The notes beneath the pieces are model-generated. The model was given only the letters and a program-made list of their open reading frames with translations, was not told the DNA's origin and searched no databases. Shown here piece after piece: positions 17,209-25,028 of a stretch of 33,018 nt of DNA; the first letter of the stretch is position 1; every line of letters starts with the position of its first letter. Source of the DNA: Halomonadaceae bacterium (GTDB lineage Bacteria; Pseudomonadota; Gammaproteobacteria; Pseudomonadales; Oleiphilaceae). Where the stretch lies: contig REBR01000120.1 of the NCBI GenBank assembly GCA_007692645.1, forward strand, positions 1 through 33,018, given 5' to 3'. The position numbers and the translations under genes were made by a program.

Positions 17209-17946
17209 TTAATCAGCGTTCGCCTGCACTGCTTTGCTGGCGCTGCCAAATGTCCTGACCATTGCCGCCTGGAGCATTGGTTTTGCATTATTGCGCAGTA
17301 GTCGACCATGAGCCGCTACGAAGTGATCAAAATCCAGCGTTTGTAGCCGCTCAAAGTCCGGAAGAAGGCTTGCCTTGTCTGGGGTGACGCGTTTAAGCCA
17401 GGGACCCCCAATAAATCCATTGAGCCGGAAGCCCATCAGCCATAGTACACACTTCGTAAAAGGCGATGTGTAGCTCCAGTCTGCCCAATATTGCAAGCTA
17501 TCGGTGGTAACCAGCAGCTTATGGGCCTTAAGCAGCAGTGCGGCCTCCGGGAATTTTGCCTGTGCAAAGACAAAGAACGCTGCATCAGACATGGGTGGAA
17601 TGGCCGTGGCGCTGACTAAATGCGTGGGAGACGGGATTTTATAGGTGCTTTGTCCGGCCTGGCACCAGAACTCAGCCTGGTAGCGATCCACATAAAACGG
17701 ATCATCCAGGCCGTGGAAATCACCCAGGCGCACAACATGGCGGACAACCCCCATACCATCCAGCTTCTTCAGCTCTTCCTCATTAATGCGCACAGGATTG
17801 ATAAGGGTAAGTTCGTCGCCTTCCCTAACAATAAGCATGTTTCGATTCATGCTCATGCCAGGGCCCATTCTGATGCTGCCATGGACCAGATAGATATTGT
17901 CGAAAATCCGGGTGATGGGATCGTGGGGATAGGATGGCGGATACAC
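17209..17946 (-). CDS. DUF4336-like protein with degenerate metallo-beta-lactamase fold
   Basis: A 245-residue protein resembling DUF4336 and related MBL-fold proteins: an early strand pattern (NIYLVHGSIR, then LTLINPVRINEEEL), a VVRHVVRLGDFHGLDDPFY segment where active MBL enzymes have HxHxDH, and a late AAHGRLLRNNA. The full metal motif is not present, so catalysis is doubtful. It starts at a GTG (17946) behind AAGGAG with good spacing. No signal peptide is seen. Its substrate or partner is unknown. Confidence 0.72.
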   Translation of the reverse strand: MYPPSYPHDPITRIFDNIYLVHGSIRMGPGMSMNRNMLIVREGDELTLINPVRINEEELKKLDGMGVVRHVVRLGDFHGLDDPFYVDRYQAEFWCQAGQSTYKIPSPTHLVSATAIPPMSDAAFFVFAQAKFPEAALLLKAHKLLVTTDSLQYWADWSYTSPFTKCVLWLMGFRLNGFIGGPWLKRVTPDKASLLPDFERLQTLDFDHFVAAHGRLLRNNAKPMLQAAMVRTFGSASKAVQANAD

Positions 17947-17993
17947 TCTACTCTCCTTGTGAGTTATGCCAGCATTGAGTTCTAAAGCACTGC

Positions 17994-18215
17994 TCAGCCG
18001 GGTTTCATCTGGTACACAATGAAATCACTTGGACCGCCGGTATAACGGTCGTAAAAGGCACGGCCCCGTTCGTTGAAGTGCTGAGTGATACAGCGAACTG
18101 CTGGCCAGTCTCGCTCCCTGGCCAGTTCTTGTAACCTTGTGACGAGGGCATCGGCTGCCCCTGTTTCTCTGGCATCAGGGGCAACGAACATATCATCGAG
18201 CCAAAGAAGGCCTCT
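17994..18215 (-). pseudogene. GNAT acetyltransferase, 5'-truncated remnant
   Basis: The minus-strand frame reads RGLLWLDDMFVAPDARETGA and continues to a C-terminal FYDRYTGGPSDFIVY. This is the acetyl-CoA-binding motif A (R-x-x-G-x-A) and the C-terminal half of a GNAT domain. The first half, about 70 residues, is missing: an in-frame TGA lies directly upstream at 18216-18218, inside the palindrome 18210-18224, and the next gene ends at 18227. The ATG at 18191 would yield only 65 residues starting inside motif A. A decayed gene is the most likely reading. Confidence 0.72.
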
Positions 18216-18224
18216 TCAAGAGGC
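18210..18224. repeat. 15-base palindrome at the GNAT truncation point
   Basis: GCCTCTT at 18210-18216 and AAGAGGC at 18218-18224 flank a single central base. It sits exactly where the GNAT homology begins and just after the DUF2834 stop. It may be a deletion scar or a small transcription factor site. Confidence 0.4.
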
Positions 18225-18226
18225 TG

Positions 18227-18595
18227 CTATGAACCCTCAAGCTGCTTTAAGCGGATGATGAGATACAACGCAAAACCCACGGCCACACCGGGAACTGCCC
18301 CCAACACCAGGCAAATCCAGCCATGTTTTATGCCTTTGGTGGTGCGCTCGAAAACAATCCAGATGGCCAATATCACCCAACACAGAATGACATCCGTGGA
18401 GTAGCCCGCTGCAAAGGGATTAACAAACCCAGCGGCGATGGCAGAAAACACATCCCAATCCACAGCCAGGGCAGGAAGCACTGTTACCAGGAAAAACACA
18501 CTGAATGCGGCGGCAACCACCGCCAGCAAGGCAATATAAGCCCGTTCGTTCATGTCCATATGCCCGATGTAGTGTTTGAAGAGTCGTCGGCTCAT
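18227..18595 (-). CDS. DUF2834 membrane protein
   Basis: A 122-residue protein with three or four hydrophobic segments. It shows the DUF2834 features: FVNPFAAGYSTDVILCWVIL near residues 57-76, then a short loop (RTTKGIKHG) and a final membrane segment ending LYLIIRLKQLE. The function of the family is unknown. The start at 18595 has an AAGG upstream; in-frame ATGs at 18559 and 18553, just before the NERAY sequence, are possible alternatives. Confidence 0.8.
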   Translation of the reverse strand: MSRRLFKHYIGHMDMNERAYIALLAVVAAAFSVFFLVTVLPALAVDWDVFSAIAAGFVNPFAAGYSTDVILCWVILAIWIVFERTTKGIKHGWICLVLGAVPGVAVGFALYLIIRLKQLEGS

Positions 18596-18629
18596 GTACT
18601 GGCCTTAAGTGCGGAGCCAGGAATTGCCC

Positions 18630-18971
18630 TCAGCCACAGCACTTTTTGAATTTAACACCACTGCCGCAACTGCAGGGGTCATTGCGGGAAGGGGGCTTAA
18701 CTGCAGTGACTGTGTCCCCTTTGCGCAAAAGCACCGTCAGTTCGTTAATGGATTCAACCGCCCCCTCCCGGGTATCCAGGGTAATGTCTGCATGGAGCTT
18801 TGCCTCCGCCACCTGGGCTTCGACTTCCCGCTGACGTTCCTCACTGTTAACCACCAGTCTTAGGGGGTACTTCTTGCTGCCACTTCTTTGGCTGGCATTG
18901 GTCTGAAAGCCGCCGTGAGCCGTGTGGTGCTGGCGGGAGTCCTGCCGGCCCTTGAAGAAAAATTTTGACAT
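18630..18971 (-). CDS. SEC-C/SWIM-type zinc-binding protein, PBPRA1643 family
   Basis: A 113-residue protein beginning MSKFFFKGRQDSRQHHTAHG and ending in a SEC-C zinc motif, NDPCSCGSGVKFKKCCG, with C-x-C and CC ligands as at the SecA C-terminus. The start, the length and the motif fit the small PBPRA1643 family of marine gammaproteobacteria. Two ATGs lie six bases apart (18977 and 18971); I choose 18971 because CAGGA is then correctly spaced and family members begin MSKFFFKG. Its role is unknown; SEC-C modules bind zinc and often ribosomes or SecB-like partners. Confidence 0.85.
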   Translation of the reverse strand: MSKFFFKGRQDSRQHHTAHGGFQTNASQRSGSKKYPLRLVVNSEERQREVEAQVAEAKLHADITLDTREGAVESINELTVLLRKGDTVTAVKPPSRNDPCSCGSGVKFKKCCG

Positions 18972-19020
18972 GCTCATATCCTGATTAGCGAAAGCGTTCA
19001 AATACTCAAAAAGAGATAAC

Positions 19021-20298
19021 TCATTCTGGTTTGGGGGGCACTTCCTTGATGTAAATATCCTGCTGCGGAAATGGAATGGTGATGCCTTCTGTCTTGAAGC
19101 GGCGCCAGATCCCCAGGTTGATGTCAGAACGCACACCACCGAAACCCGCTGCCGGGTCTGCGACCCAGACACGGGCCTCCAGGTGAATACCATGGTCCCC
19201 AAACTCGATCAGCCGGCAGGAGGGTGCCGGTTCTGCAAGTACCCGGGGGTGTTCCCGGACGATCTCCAGCATGATCTCCATGGCACGTTCCACATCATCA
19301 CCGTAGCTCACCGACACCGGGACTTTCAGCCGCACATTGGGGTCCGAATAGGACCAGTTGATCACCTCGGTGGTGATCAGGTTTTCATTGGGAATCAGTG
19401 TGTCTACGCCATCCCGGTTGCGCACCACGACATAGCGGGCGTGCAGTGCCTCCACCCAGCCGAACTTGCTGCCGACGCTGATAATATCACCGGGGCGAAT
19501 GGAGCGGTCGAATATCAGAATAAAACCGCTAATGAAGTTACTGGCAATGCGCTGCAGGCCAAAACCAAGACCAACACCCAAAGCACCCCCAAATACCGCC
19601 AGGGTAGTGAGGTCAATACCCACCAGATTCAGCACCAGCAGCAGTGCGATGGTGATCAGCACCAGCTTGCTGACCTTGGAGAAGCCCACCGCCGCACCGG
19701 CACTCAGGTACGGCAATTGCGACACCCGCCGGTCGATGATGCCTGACAGCCAGATCGCCACCAGCAACATAAAGCCCAGCAGCAGCAACAGCTTGACCAC
19801 CGCCAGCAACGACACCCGCACGGCACCGAAGTCGATGGCCATGCCTTCCATGGCCTCAAGCAAACCCGGAAGCCAGCCCAGCAGATGCAGCCCCACCACC
19901 AGCCAGATGGTGGTGCTGATCATGTTCTCTGACGCCTTGGCCAGTGGCCCACTTTGCACCCCCTTGCGCAACATATAGACCAGGGTACGGACCAGGGCGA
20001 AGGAGATCAGCAGCGGAACCGCCAGATCCAGCAGCCAATAGGCCTGACTCAGTGCGTCAAGGGATACGCGTCCTATCAGGACCACCAGCAGCATTGAAAA
20101 GGGGAAAGTGATGCGCTGTATAGTGCGCTGGGTTAAATGCCGCATACCCTGACTATCAGCAGCGGTCAGTCGGCCAATAAGGTGGTGCAGATAAAGCGCC
20201 ACCACCGCCGCAACTACCAGCACCGCGGCCTGTGGAAAGACATCCTGCAGCTGTATTTCCTGCAAGGCTGTCAATAAATCCTGCCAGTTCTCTGCCAT
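19021..20298 (-). CDS. MscS-family mechanosensitive channel
   Basis: A 425-residue inner-membrane channel of the small-conductance family, larger than E. coli MscS (286 residues) because of extra N-terminal membrane segments. The pore helix and beta-domain signature is clear: GGALGVGLGFGLQRIASNF, then FDRSIRPGDIISVG and NRDGVDTLIPNENLITTEVINW. It should open on hypo-osmotic shock, suitable for a marine organism. I chose the ATG at 20298, which has GGGAG upstream; the frame extends to 20349 without family support. Confidence 0.9.
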   Translation of the reverse strand: MAENWQDLLTALQEIQLQDVFPQAAVLVVAAVVALYLHHLIGRLTAADSQGMRHLTQRTIQRITFPFSMLLVVLIGRVSLDALSQAYWLLDLAVPLLISFALVRTLVYMLRKGVQSGPLAKASENMISTTIWLVVGLHLLGWLPGLLEAMEGMAIDFGAVRVSLLAVVKLLLLLGFMLLVAIWLSGIIDRRVSQLPYLSAGAAVGFSKVSKLVLITIALLLVLNLVGIDLTTLAVFGGALGVGLGFGLQRIASNFISGFILIFDRSIRPGDIISVGSKFGWVEALHARYVVVRNRDGVDTLIPNENLITTEVINWSYSDPNVRLKVPVSVSYGDDVERAMEIMLEIVREHPRVLAEPAPSCRLIEFGDHGIHLEARVWVADPAAGFGGVRSDINLGIWRRFKTEGITIPFPQQDIYIKEVPPKPE

Positions 20299-20425
20299 CA
20301 GTGACTCCCGGGTAACACGATTCCAGTTACTGACTGCCCCTGACAACATTCAGCTTTGATGCAGTATAGCGCCAGAATCATCACTCCCGGGAAACAGGGC
20401 CACCAGCAGGTGCCCTTACGGTGCC

Positions 20426-21178
20426 TTAAAACCACCCATGGGCGTACCACATCCACAGGGCCATACCGATCATCATCAGATTTTCGGTGAACGACACAAA
20501 CCCGAGGGGCACTTTGTTGGCGCCGCCGACACAGGCACATTTGAGTTCACGCTTATCCACATACACGGCCTTGAACACCGACACGGCACCCACGGTACCG
20601 ATGAAAAGCGCAACCGGGATCGACAGCCAATTGAGCAGCCCACCCACCATCAGCAGACCCGCCAGGCCTTCTGCGTAGGGGTAGATATAGCTGTAAGGTA
20701 CCCAGCGCCGGGCCACCAGATCGTAATTGACGAACATGGTGGAGAAACTCTCCACATCCTGGAGTTTCAGAAGCGCCAGCACGATCATGGACAACCCAAT
20801 AAACCACTCTACCGCCTGAACCGAAATCCAGCTGCCATGCATCCCCAGATTTAAGGCAAATGCAGTGAGGGCCGTCATGGCGAAGAGTGCAGCCACTGGC
20901 CGATAGCTGGTGGCATTAGGGTCGGCTAGCGGCTTGCCCACATGCTTGCGTACTGCTTCGTAACCACCGATACGCTCACCATCAATAAATGCCTGGGGTG
21001 TGGTGGTTACCCCATGCTCTGCCTTGAACGCATCGATCTGCTCCCGTGAGACCAGATGATGGTCTTCCACAGTAAAGCCCGCCTGCTGCAGCACGTATAA
21101 GGTTTTCAGGCCAAAGGGACACTGGTGCTTGGGGGACATCATGCGGTACAACTCTGCGCGCTTAGTGTCCGTAGTCAT
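20426..21178 (-). CDS. Glutaredoxin-MauE/DoxX-like membrane fusion protein
   Basis: A 250-residue protein joining an N-terminal glutaredoxin-like domain to a four-helix membrane domain. The first part (1-85) has a single active-site cysteine, C20 in CPFG, and the cis-proline segment TTTPQAFIDGERIGG. The second part (about 92-250) is MauE/DoxX-like, with conserved polar elements and a CAC pair in LKCACVGGANKVPLG near residue 213. MauE proteins handle thiol-disulfide exchange for periplasmic or membrane partners, so electrons may pass between C20 and the CxC. The divergent MerR gene and the mer-like operator just upstream suggest metal or thiol-stress induction. The physiological partner is unknown. 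Confidence 0.85.
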   Translation of the reverse strand: MTTDTKRAELYRMMSPKHQCPFGLKTLYVLQQAGFTVEDHHLVSREQIDAFKAEHGVTTTPQAFIDGERIGGYEAVRKHVGKPLADPNATSYRPVAALFAMTALTAFALNLGMHGSWISVQAVEWFIGLSMIVLALLKLQDVESFSTMFVNYDLVARRWVPYSYIYPYAEGLAGLLMVGGLLNWLSIPVALFIGTVGAVSVFKAVYVDKRELKCACVGGANKVPLGFVSFTENLMMIGMALWMWYAHGWF

Positions 21179-21213
21179 GGTTCATTTCCTCTGGTTGCAG
21201 GTATATGGGAAAA

Positions 21214-21244
21214 GCTTAAACTACGTACCATGGTACGGAGTCAA
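21214..21244 (-). promoter_or_regulatory. MerR-type promoter and operator
   Basis: On the minus strand a -35 box TTGACT (21244-21239) is followed by a near-perfect 22-base palindrome (21220-21241) with CCGTAC and GTACG half-sites around CATG. A -10-like TAAGCT (21218-21213) gives a 20-base spacer, or TTAAGC (21219-21214) a 19-base spacer. Long spacers with the dyad between the boxes are the hallmark of MerR-activated promoters. The half-sites and 4-base centre match the mercury-resistance operator of Tn501 (CCGTAC-N4-GTACGG). Confidence 0.85.
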
Positions 21245-21254
21245 GGGGGTTTAT

Positions 21255-21653
21255 ATGCATACCATTGGAAAGTTGGCAGAGAACGCGGGGGTGGGCGTAG
21301 AAACACTGCGTTTTTATCAGCGTAAAGGGTTGCTGGGCATTCCCGAAGCCACAGGAAAAGTACGCCAATACGGTAGCACGCACCTGAGACGCGTTACCTT
21401 CATTAAAAGCGCCCAGGCAGCAGGCTTTACCCTGGGGGAAATCAAACAGCTTTTGGCCATGGATGCGTCACACAATCACAGCCAGGCGCGGCAGCTGGCA
21501 CTTCAGCGCCTCGCGGCTATCGATGAACAGTTAACGCAGTTGCAGGTCGCTCGCGGGGTGTTAGAGAAGTTAGCCCACGACTGCGAACACAGCCGTGATC
21601 AGCCCTGCCCGATTATTGCGTCTTTTGTTAATGCGGCCCCAGTGGCTGATTAA
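21255..21653 (+). CDS. MerR-family metal-responsive regulator
   Basis: A 132-residue MerR activator: winged helix from residue 1 (MHTIGKLAENAGVGVETLRFYQRKGLL), a dimerisation helix, and a C-terminal metal loop with C110 and C118 in CEHSRDQPCPIIASF. It has only these two cysteines. The spacing (C-x7-C) and a serine (S76) at the position of the third MerR cysteine match CueR, which senses Cu+, Ag+ and Au+; mercury MerR uses three cysteines. The ATG at 21255 follows GGGGG at good spacing; longer in-frame starts lie inside the operator and lack homology. It is expected to activate the divergent glutaredoxin-MauE gene and repress itself. Confidence 0.9.
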   Translation: MHTIGKLAENAGVGVETLRFYQRKGLLGIPEATGKVRQYGSTHLRRVTFIKSAQAAGFTLGEIKQLLAMDASHNHSQARQLALQRLAAIDEQLTQLQVARGVLEKLAHDCEHSRDQPCPIIASFVNAAPVAD

Positions 21654-22038
21654 CCCCCATGCCCAATCTGAATTTCTCCTCTCATGTATTCCACCACATG
21701 TCCCCAGGTTAGCACGCGATCTCCCCGGAGTTCGCAGTTGAGTTGCCCACCCCGACGGGACAGCTGCTGCGCGATTAACTGGGCCTTGCCCAGGCGAGCG
21801 GCCCAGTTGGGGATTGTGCAATGGGCAGAACCCGTCACCGGGTCTTCCGGGACACGAAATCCACCTTATCGCCACGGGCGGTGACAATAAGCGCAAAGGC
21901 ATCAAGGCGCTCAATGGCCGGGTGGTCAGGTTGGAACCCCCTCACCTGGGCTTCGTTTTCCAGCACGACAACGGCAGCAGGATTGCCGCTGAAGACGCAA
22001 TGGGTAAAAGCATCCACCGGGTAGATTGGTAAGTTCAT
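21650..22038 (-). pseudogene. PhzF-family isomerase pseudogene, internally deleted
   Basis: The minus strand starts like PhzF (MNLPIYPVDAFTHCVFSGNPAAVVVL) and ends like PhzF (DPVTGSAHCTIPNWAARLGK onward), but totals about 130 codons where the family has 260-300. After PAAVVVL the text jumps to ENEAQVRGFQPD, which belongs in the second half, so about 130-150 residues with the catalytic glutamate are gone. A second lesion near 21840 shifts frame between DFVSR and PEDPVTG and probably removed several codons. Its stop overlaps the stop of the convergent MerR gene. No intact copy is in the window. Confidence 0.85.
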
Positions 22039-22341
22039 GGGTCATCCCTCGGAAAACATAGATTCGCTGACCCCCAATCAGGCACGCTACTGCCCTGCCG
22101 GTAATATGGCGCCCTAATCTCTGGGTCCTTTCTAGCGGTGTCGTCCGTTCCGCCGCGTGGCGCTGCTGCACATAAGCCAGGAAGAAAGTTGCTGTGCAAA
22201 CTAACAAGCCAACTGGCACTGCAACGAAACGTCAGTAGATCCTAGCCTCCATGGCCTGCTAAAAGCATAAAGAGCGGCGTTGTTGTTGCAAAACTGCTGC
22301 CTGGTTTTGCAATTTCACCGTCAATGACGTAACTAAAACCC
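22039..22341. other. Intergenic region with one inverted repeat
   Basis: About 300 bases without a supported gene, upstream of both the PhzF remnant (minus) and the 73-residue gene (plus). Apart from the inverted repeat listed separately I see nothing recognisable. Open frames here look like chance. Confidence 0.45.
22286..22312. promoter_or_regulatory. Perfect inverted repeat upstream of the 73-aa gene
   Basis: TTGCAAAAC at 22286-22294 and GTTTTGCAA at 22304-22312 are perfect 9-base arms around a 9-base centre, ending 29 bases before the next start codon. The size and place suit an operator for a dimeric regulator. No T-run follows, so a terminator is less likely. Confidence 0.4.
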
Positions 22342-22563
22342 ATGACTGATGAAATAACACCAGAAGAGGCCTTACCGGATGCCCGGGACGGCCTGTGCCG
22401 TATCGACCGGATAGTGCTTTACGTGCTGAATCAGACTCAGACGGAGCGCAAGGGTCGCTCTGTGCCCACGGTGATGTTGTATGGCCGGGTATTGGAGCAT
22501 GTGAACATCAGTGAAGAGGAGTTACACGCCAGCCTGTATCGCCTGGGTGTGCAGCGCCGCTGA
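22342..22563 (+). CDS. Small protein of unknown function (73 aa)
   Basis: A 73-residue soluble protein beginning MTDEITPEEALPDARDG and ending LYRLGVQRR, with no cysteine-rich motif beyond one Cys and no membrane segment. It looks helical, with a middle stretch CRIDRIVLYVLNQTQTE. I do not recognise the family. Coding is supported by its GC-rich third positions, like those of neighbours, and a clean start with an operator-like repeat upstream. The ribosome site is poor. Confidence 0.55.
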   Translation: MTDEITPEEALPDARDGLCRIDRIVLYVLNQTQTERKGRSVPTVMLYGRVLEHVNISEEELHASLYRLGVQRR

Positions 22564-22692
22564 GCGGGGCGTCACTGAACATATGCCGTAACCCCTGTCT
22601 GGACACCGCTCCGCTTCATCTGCAGGATTAGCCCTCCGTTCAATCGATTGAGAGCACCGGGTTTACCCACTCAGCCCAAGGATTACCCGTTT

Positions 22693-23175
22693 ATGACCAC
22701 CCTCCTGATCTGGCTTATCGCCCTCCTGTTTATCGCCATCGGCCTAGCCGGGCTGGTGTTTCCTGCTCTGCCCGGTCCCTTGTTACTGTTTGCCGGGCTC
22801 TGGATGGCAGCCTGGGCGGAGGGGTTTGTGTTTGTGGGGCTGTACACCCTGATTATTCTGGGGGTGCTGGCGGGGCTCGCGTCCCTGGCGGATTTTGTGG
22901 CGGGGGCATTGGGTGCCCGGCGTTCCGGGGCTTCATCCCGCTCGGTGTGGGGGGCCACCATTGGGGCGGTTATCGGGCTGTTTTTCGGTCTGCCGGGGCT
23001 GTTGCTGGGGCCCTTTATTGGCGCCGTGATCGGGGAGTTATCCCAGCAGTGGAACCTGGCCGCTGCCGGTCGTGCGGGCTGGGGGGCCACCATCGGTATG
23101 GCGCTGGGCATTGCGGCCAAGTTGGCTTTCGGTATTACTATGGTAGGTTTATTTCTGGGCGTGCGGTTTCTTTAG
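22693..23175 (+). CDS. DUF456 membrane protein
   Basis: A 160-residue, very hydrophobic, glycine- and alanine-rich protein. The DUF456 features are GLAGLVFPALPGPLLLFAG near residues 18-36 and repeated glycine-zipper-like stretches (WGATIGAVIGLFFGLPGLLL and WGATIGMALGIAAKLAFG). Function unknown. I chose the ATG at 22693, which begins directly with a membrane segment and has AAGGA upstream; the frame extends to 22648 with polar residues. Confidence 0.88.
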   Translation: MTTLLIWLIALLFIAIGLAGLVFPALPGPLLLFAGLWMAAWAEGFVFVGLYTLIILGVLAGLASLADFVAGALGARRSGASSRSVWGATIGAVIGLFFGLPGLLLGPFIGAVIGELSQQWNLAAAGRAGWGATIGMALGIAAKLAFGITMVGLFLGVRFL

Positions 23176-23228
23176 TACTCCTGCCCCTATCAGCACCACC
23201 ACCAATAAAAGAATAAGAGAGCACCACC

Positions 23229-24956
23229 ATGGTTCGAGTCAGTTGTCTGTTGTTGAGTCTGTTCCTTATTAGTGCCTGCGGTAATGCCGGTGACGAGGAG
23301 CCCCCCGCTTCCGGGGCCCTGGCGGCGGATATTCTGACTGCCCACGGTGAGGAGTTCCGGGAAGACATCATCAAGGTCACTGATGGGGTCTATGTGGCCA
23401 TTGGTTTTGGTATCGCCAATGCCATCATGATTGAAGGTGATGACTCGGTGACCATTGTGGACACCATGGAGTCCCTGGAAGCCGCCGAGCGCATTGCCGC
23501 CCGCTTCCGGGAGATCACCCATAAGCCGGTAAAGGCCGTGGTCTATACCCACTCCCACCCGGATCACATTCAAGGCACCCCGGCGTTTCTCACTGACGGC
23601 GTGGAGGTGGCGATCTACGCCCATGACTCCCTGGATGCCGCCGTGGATCAGACCGTGAGCGTGCTGCAACCGATCCTGACCCAGCGCTCTTTCCGCATGT
23701 TCGGCACCCGCCTGCCCCAGGAAGACCGTACCAATGTGGGCATCGGCCCCTTTGTGGACATGCACGAACACAGCACCCTGCAGATCCTGCGCCCCACCCA
23801 CACCTTCAGTGACGAACTCACCATCAACGTGGGTGGCGTGGAGATGGTGCTGATGTACGCACCCGGGGAGACCGACGACCAGGTGGTGGTCTGGCTGCCA
23901 GAGCAGAAGGTGTTGCTGCCCGGCGACAACTTCTACCGGGCCTTTCCCAACCTTTATACCATTCGCGGCACCAGCTACCGGGACCCGAAAACCTGGGCCG
24001 ACAGCCTGACCATGATGCGGGATCTGGAGCCGGAGTACCTGGTGCCCAGCCACTCACGGCCAGTGATCGGAAAAGACGAAATCCGCCGCCATATGACGGA
24101 TTACCGGGATGCCATCAGCTACGTCTATGACCAGACCATCCGCATGATGAACGAAGGCATGACGGCGGATGAAATTGCCCACGAGATCCGCCTGCCGCCG
24201 CACCTGGCAGAGTCCCCCTTCCTGCAGGAGTTCTACGGCAAGGCGGAGTGGTCAGCACGCATGGTGTTCGGCGGCCAGCTGGGCTGGTTCGATGGCAACC
24301 CCACCAACCTGCACCCCACGGCCCCCCTTGAGAAAGCCGAACGTATGGCCGAGCTGGCTGGGGGTAAAGAGGCTTTGATTGAAGCACTCCATTCAGCGGC
24401 TGAAAACCAGGAACACCAGTGGGTGCTGGAACTGAGCGACTATGTGCTGCGCCTGGAGCCTGAGCATCAACAGGCCACCCAGCAACGCATTACCGCCCTG
24501 CGGGCCCTGGCCTCCCGGGAGTCCAACCCAAATGCCCGTCACTATTACCTGACCACGGCGGCGGAACTGGCCGGTGAAATCGAGCTCCCCCTGATGGCCG
24601 TCACGCCCCAGGATAGGATGCTGGAAGGCATGCCCGTCTCCATCTTCTTCAACGGTATGCGGGTGGGTATTGACGGGGAGTCCGCCTGGGAAGTGAATCA
24701 GTCTGTGATCTTTGAGTTCCCGGATCTGGACGAGCGCTACACCCTGATCGTGCGGGGCGGTGCTATCGAGTTGCGGGAAGGGGCGGCAGAGAACGCAGAC
24801 ATCCATGTGCGCATCCACAGCCTCGACTTCAAGCGCATGCTGGCGGGCATTCGTAACCCGGCCATGGCGATTCTGCGGGACTTTGAGTATGTAAAAGGGG
24901 GCCGGATTGGTTTTACCCGGTTTATGCGCCTGTTCCAGCCGGATCTGGAGGACTGA
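23229..24956 (+). CDS. Class III alkylsulfatase-like MBL-fold lipoprotein
   Basis: A 575-residue MBL-fold hydrolase of the SdsA1/BDS1 type, predicted to cleave alkyl sulfates to alcohol and sulfate. A lipoprotein signal peptide ends in LISAC, with C17 the lipidated residue and Gly next, so the protein is probably held at the outer membrane. The zinc motif THSHPDH is at 107-113, followed by the family stretch GDNFYRAFPNLYTIRGTSYR and the SHSRP segment. An alkylsulfatase dimerisation region follows (ARMVFGGQLGWFDGNPTN), and the last 120 residues are SCP2-like, thought to bind the alkyl chain. Most known enzymes have a cleavable signal instead of a lipobox. The substrate range is not certain. 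Confidence 0.9.
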   Translation: MVRVSCLLLSLFLISACGNAGDEEPPASGALAADILTAHGEEFREDIIKVTDGVYVAIGFGIANAIMIEGDDSVTIVDTMESLEAAERIAARFREITHKPVKAVVYTHSHPDHIQGTPAFLTDGVEVAIYAHDSLDAAVDQTVSVLQPILTQRSFRMFGTRLPQEDRTNVGIGPFVDMHEHSTLQILRPTHTFSDELTINVGGVEMVLMYAPGETDDQVVVWLPEQKVLLPGDNFYRAFPNLYTIRGTSYRDPKTWADSLTMMRDLEPEYLVPSHSRPVIGKDEIRRHMTDYRDAISYVYDQTIRMMNEGMTADEIAHEIRLPPHLAESPFLQEFYGKAEWSARMVFGGQLGWFDGNPTNLHPTAPLEKAERMAELAGGKEALIEALHSAAENQEHQWVLELSDYVLRLEPEHQQATQQRITALRALASRESNPNARHYYLTTAAELAGEIELPLMAVTPQDRMLEGMPVSIFFNGMRVGIDGESAWEVNQSVIFEFPDLDERYTLIVRGGAIELREGAAENADIHVRIHSLDFKRMLAGIRNPAMAILRDFEYVKGGRIGFTRFMRLFQPDLED

Positions 24957-24978
24957 CCCCAACCCGGGGGATATACCA

Positions 24979-25022
24979 GTGAAGGCCCACAGCTGTTGAA
25001 CACTACAATCCTGGGCCTTCAC
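24979..25022. terminator. Bidirectional hairpin between convergent genes
   Basis: GTGAAGGCCCA at 24979-24989 and TGGGCCTTCAC at 25012-25022 form a perfect 11-base stem with a 22-base loop, between the alkylsulfatase stop and the DsbA-like gene's stop. There is no strong T-run. The position suggests a shared terminator. Confidence 0.6.
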
Positions 25023-25028
25023 CACGTT

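Noticed and set aside
21129-21254. Longer start for the MerR regulator
   Set aside because: It would place the operator inside the coding region; MerR proteins begin at the helix-turn-helix, here MHTIGKLAE with a good ribosome site.
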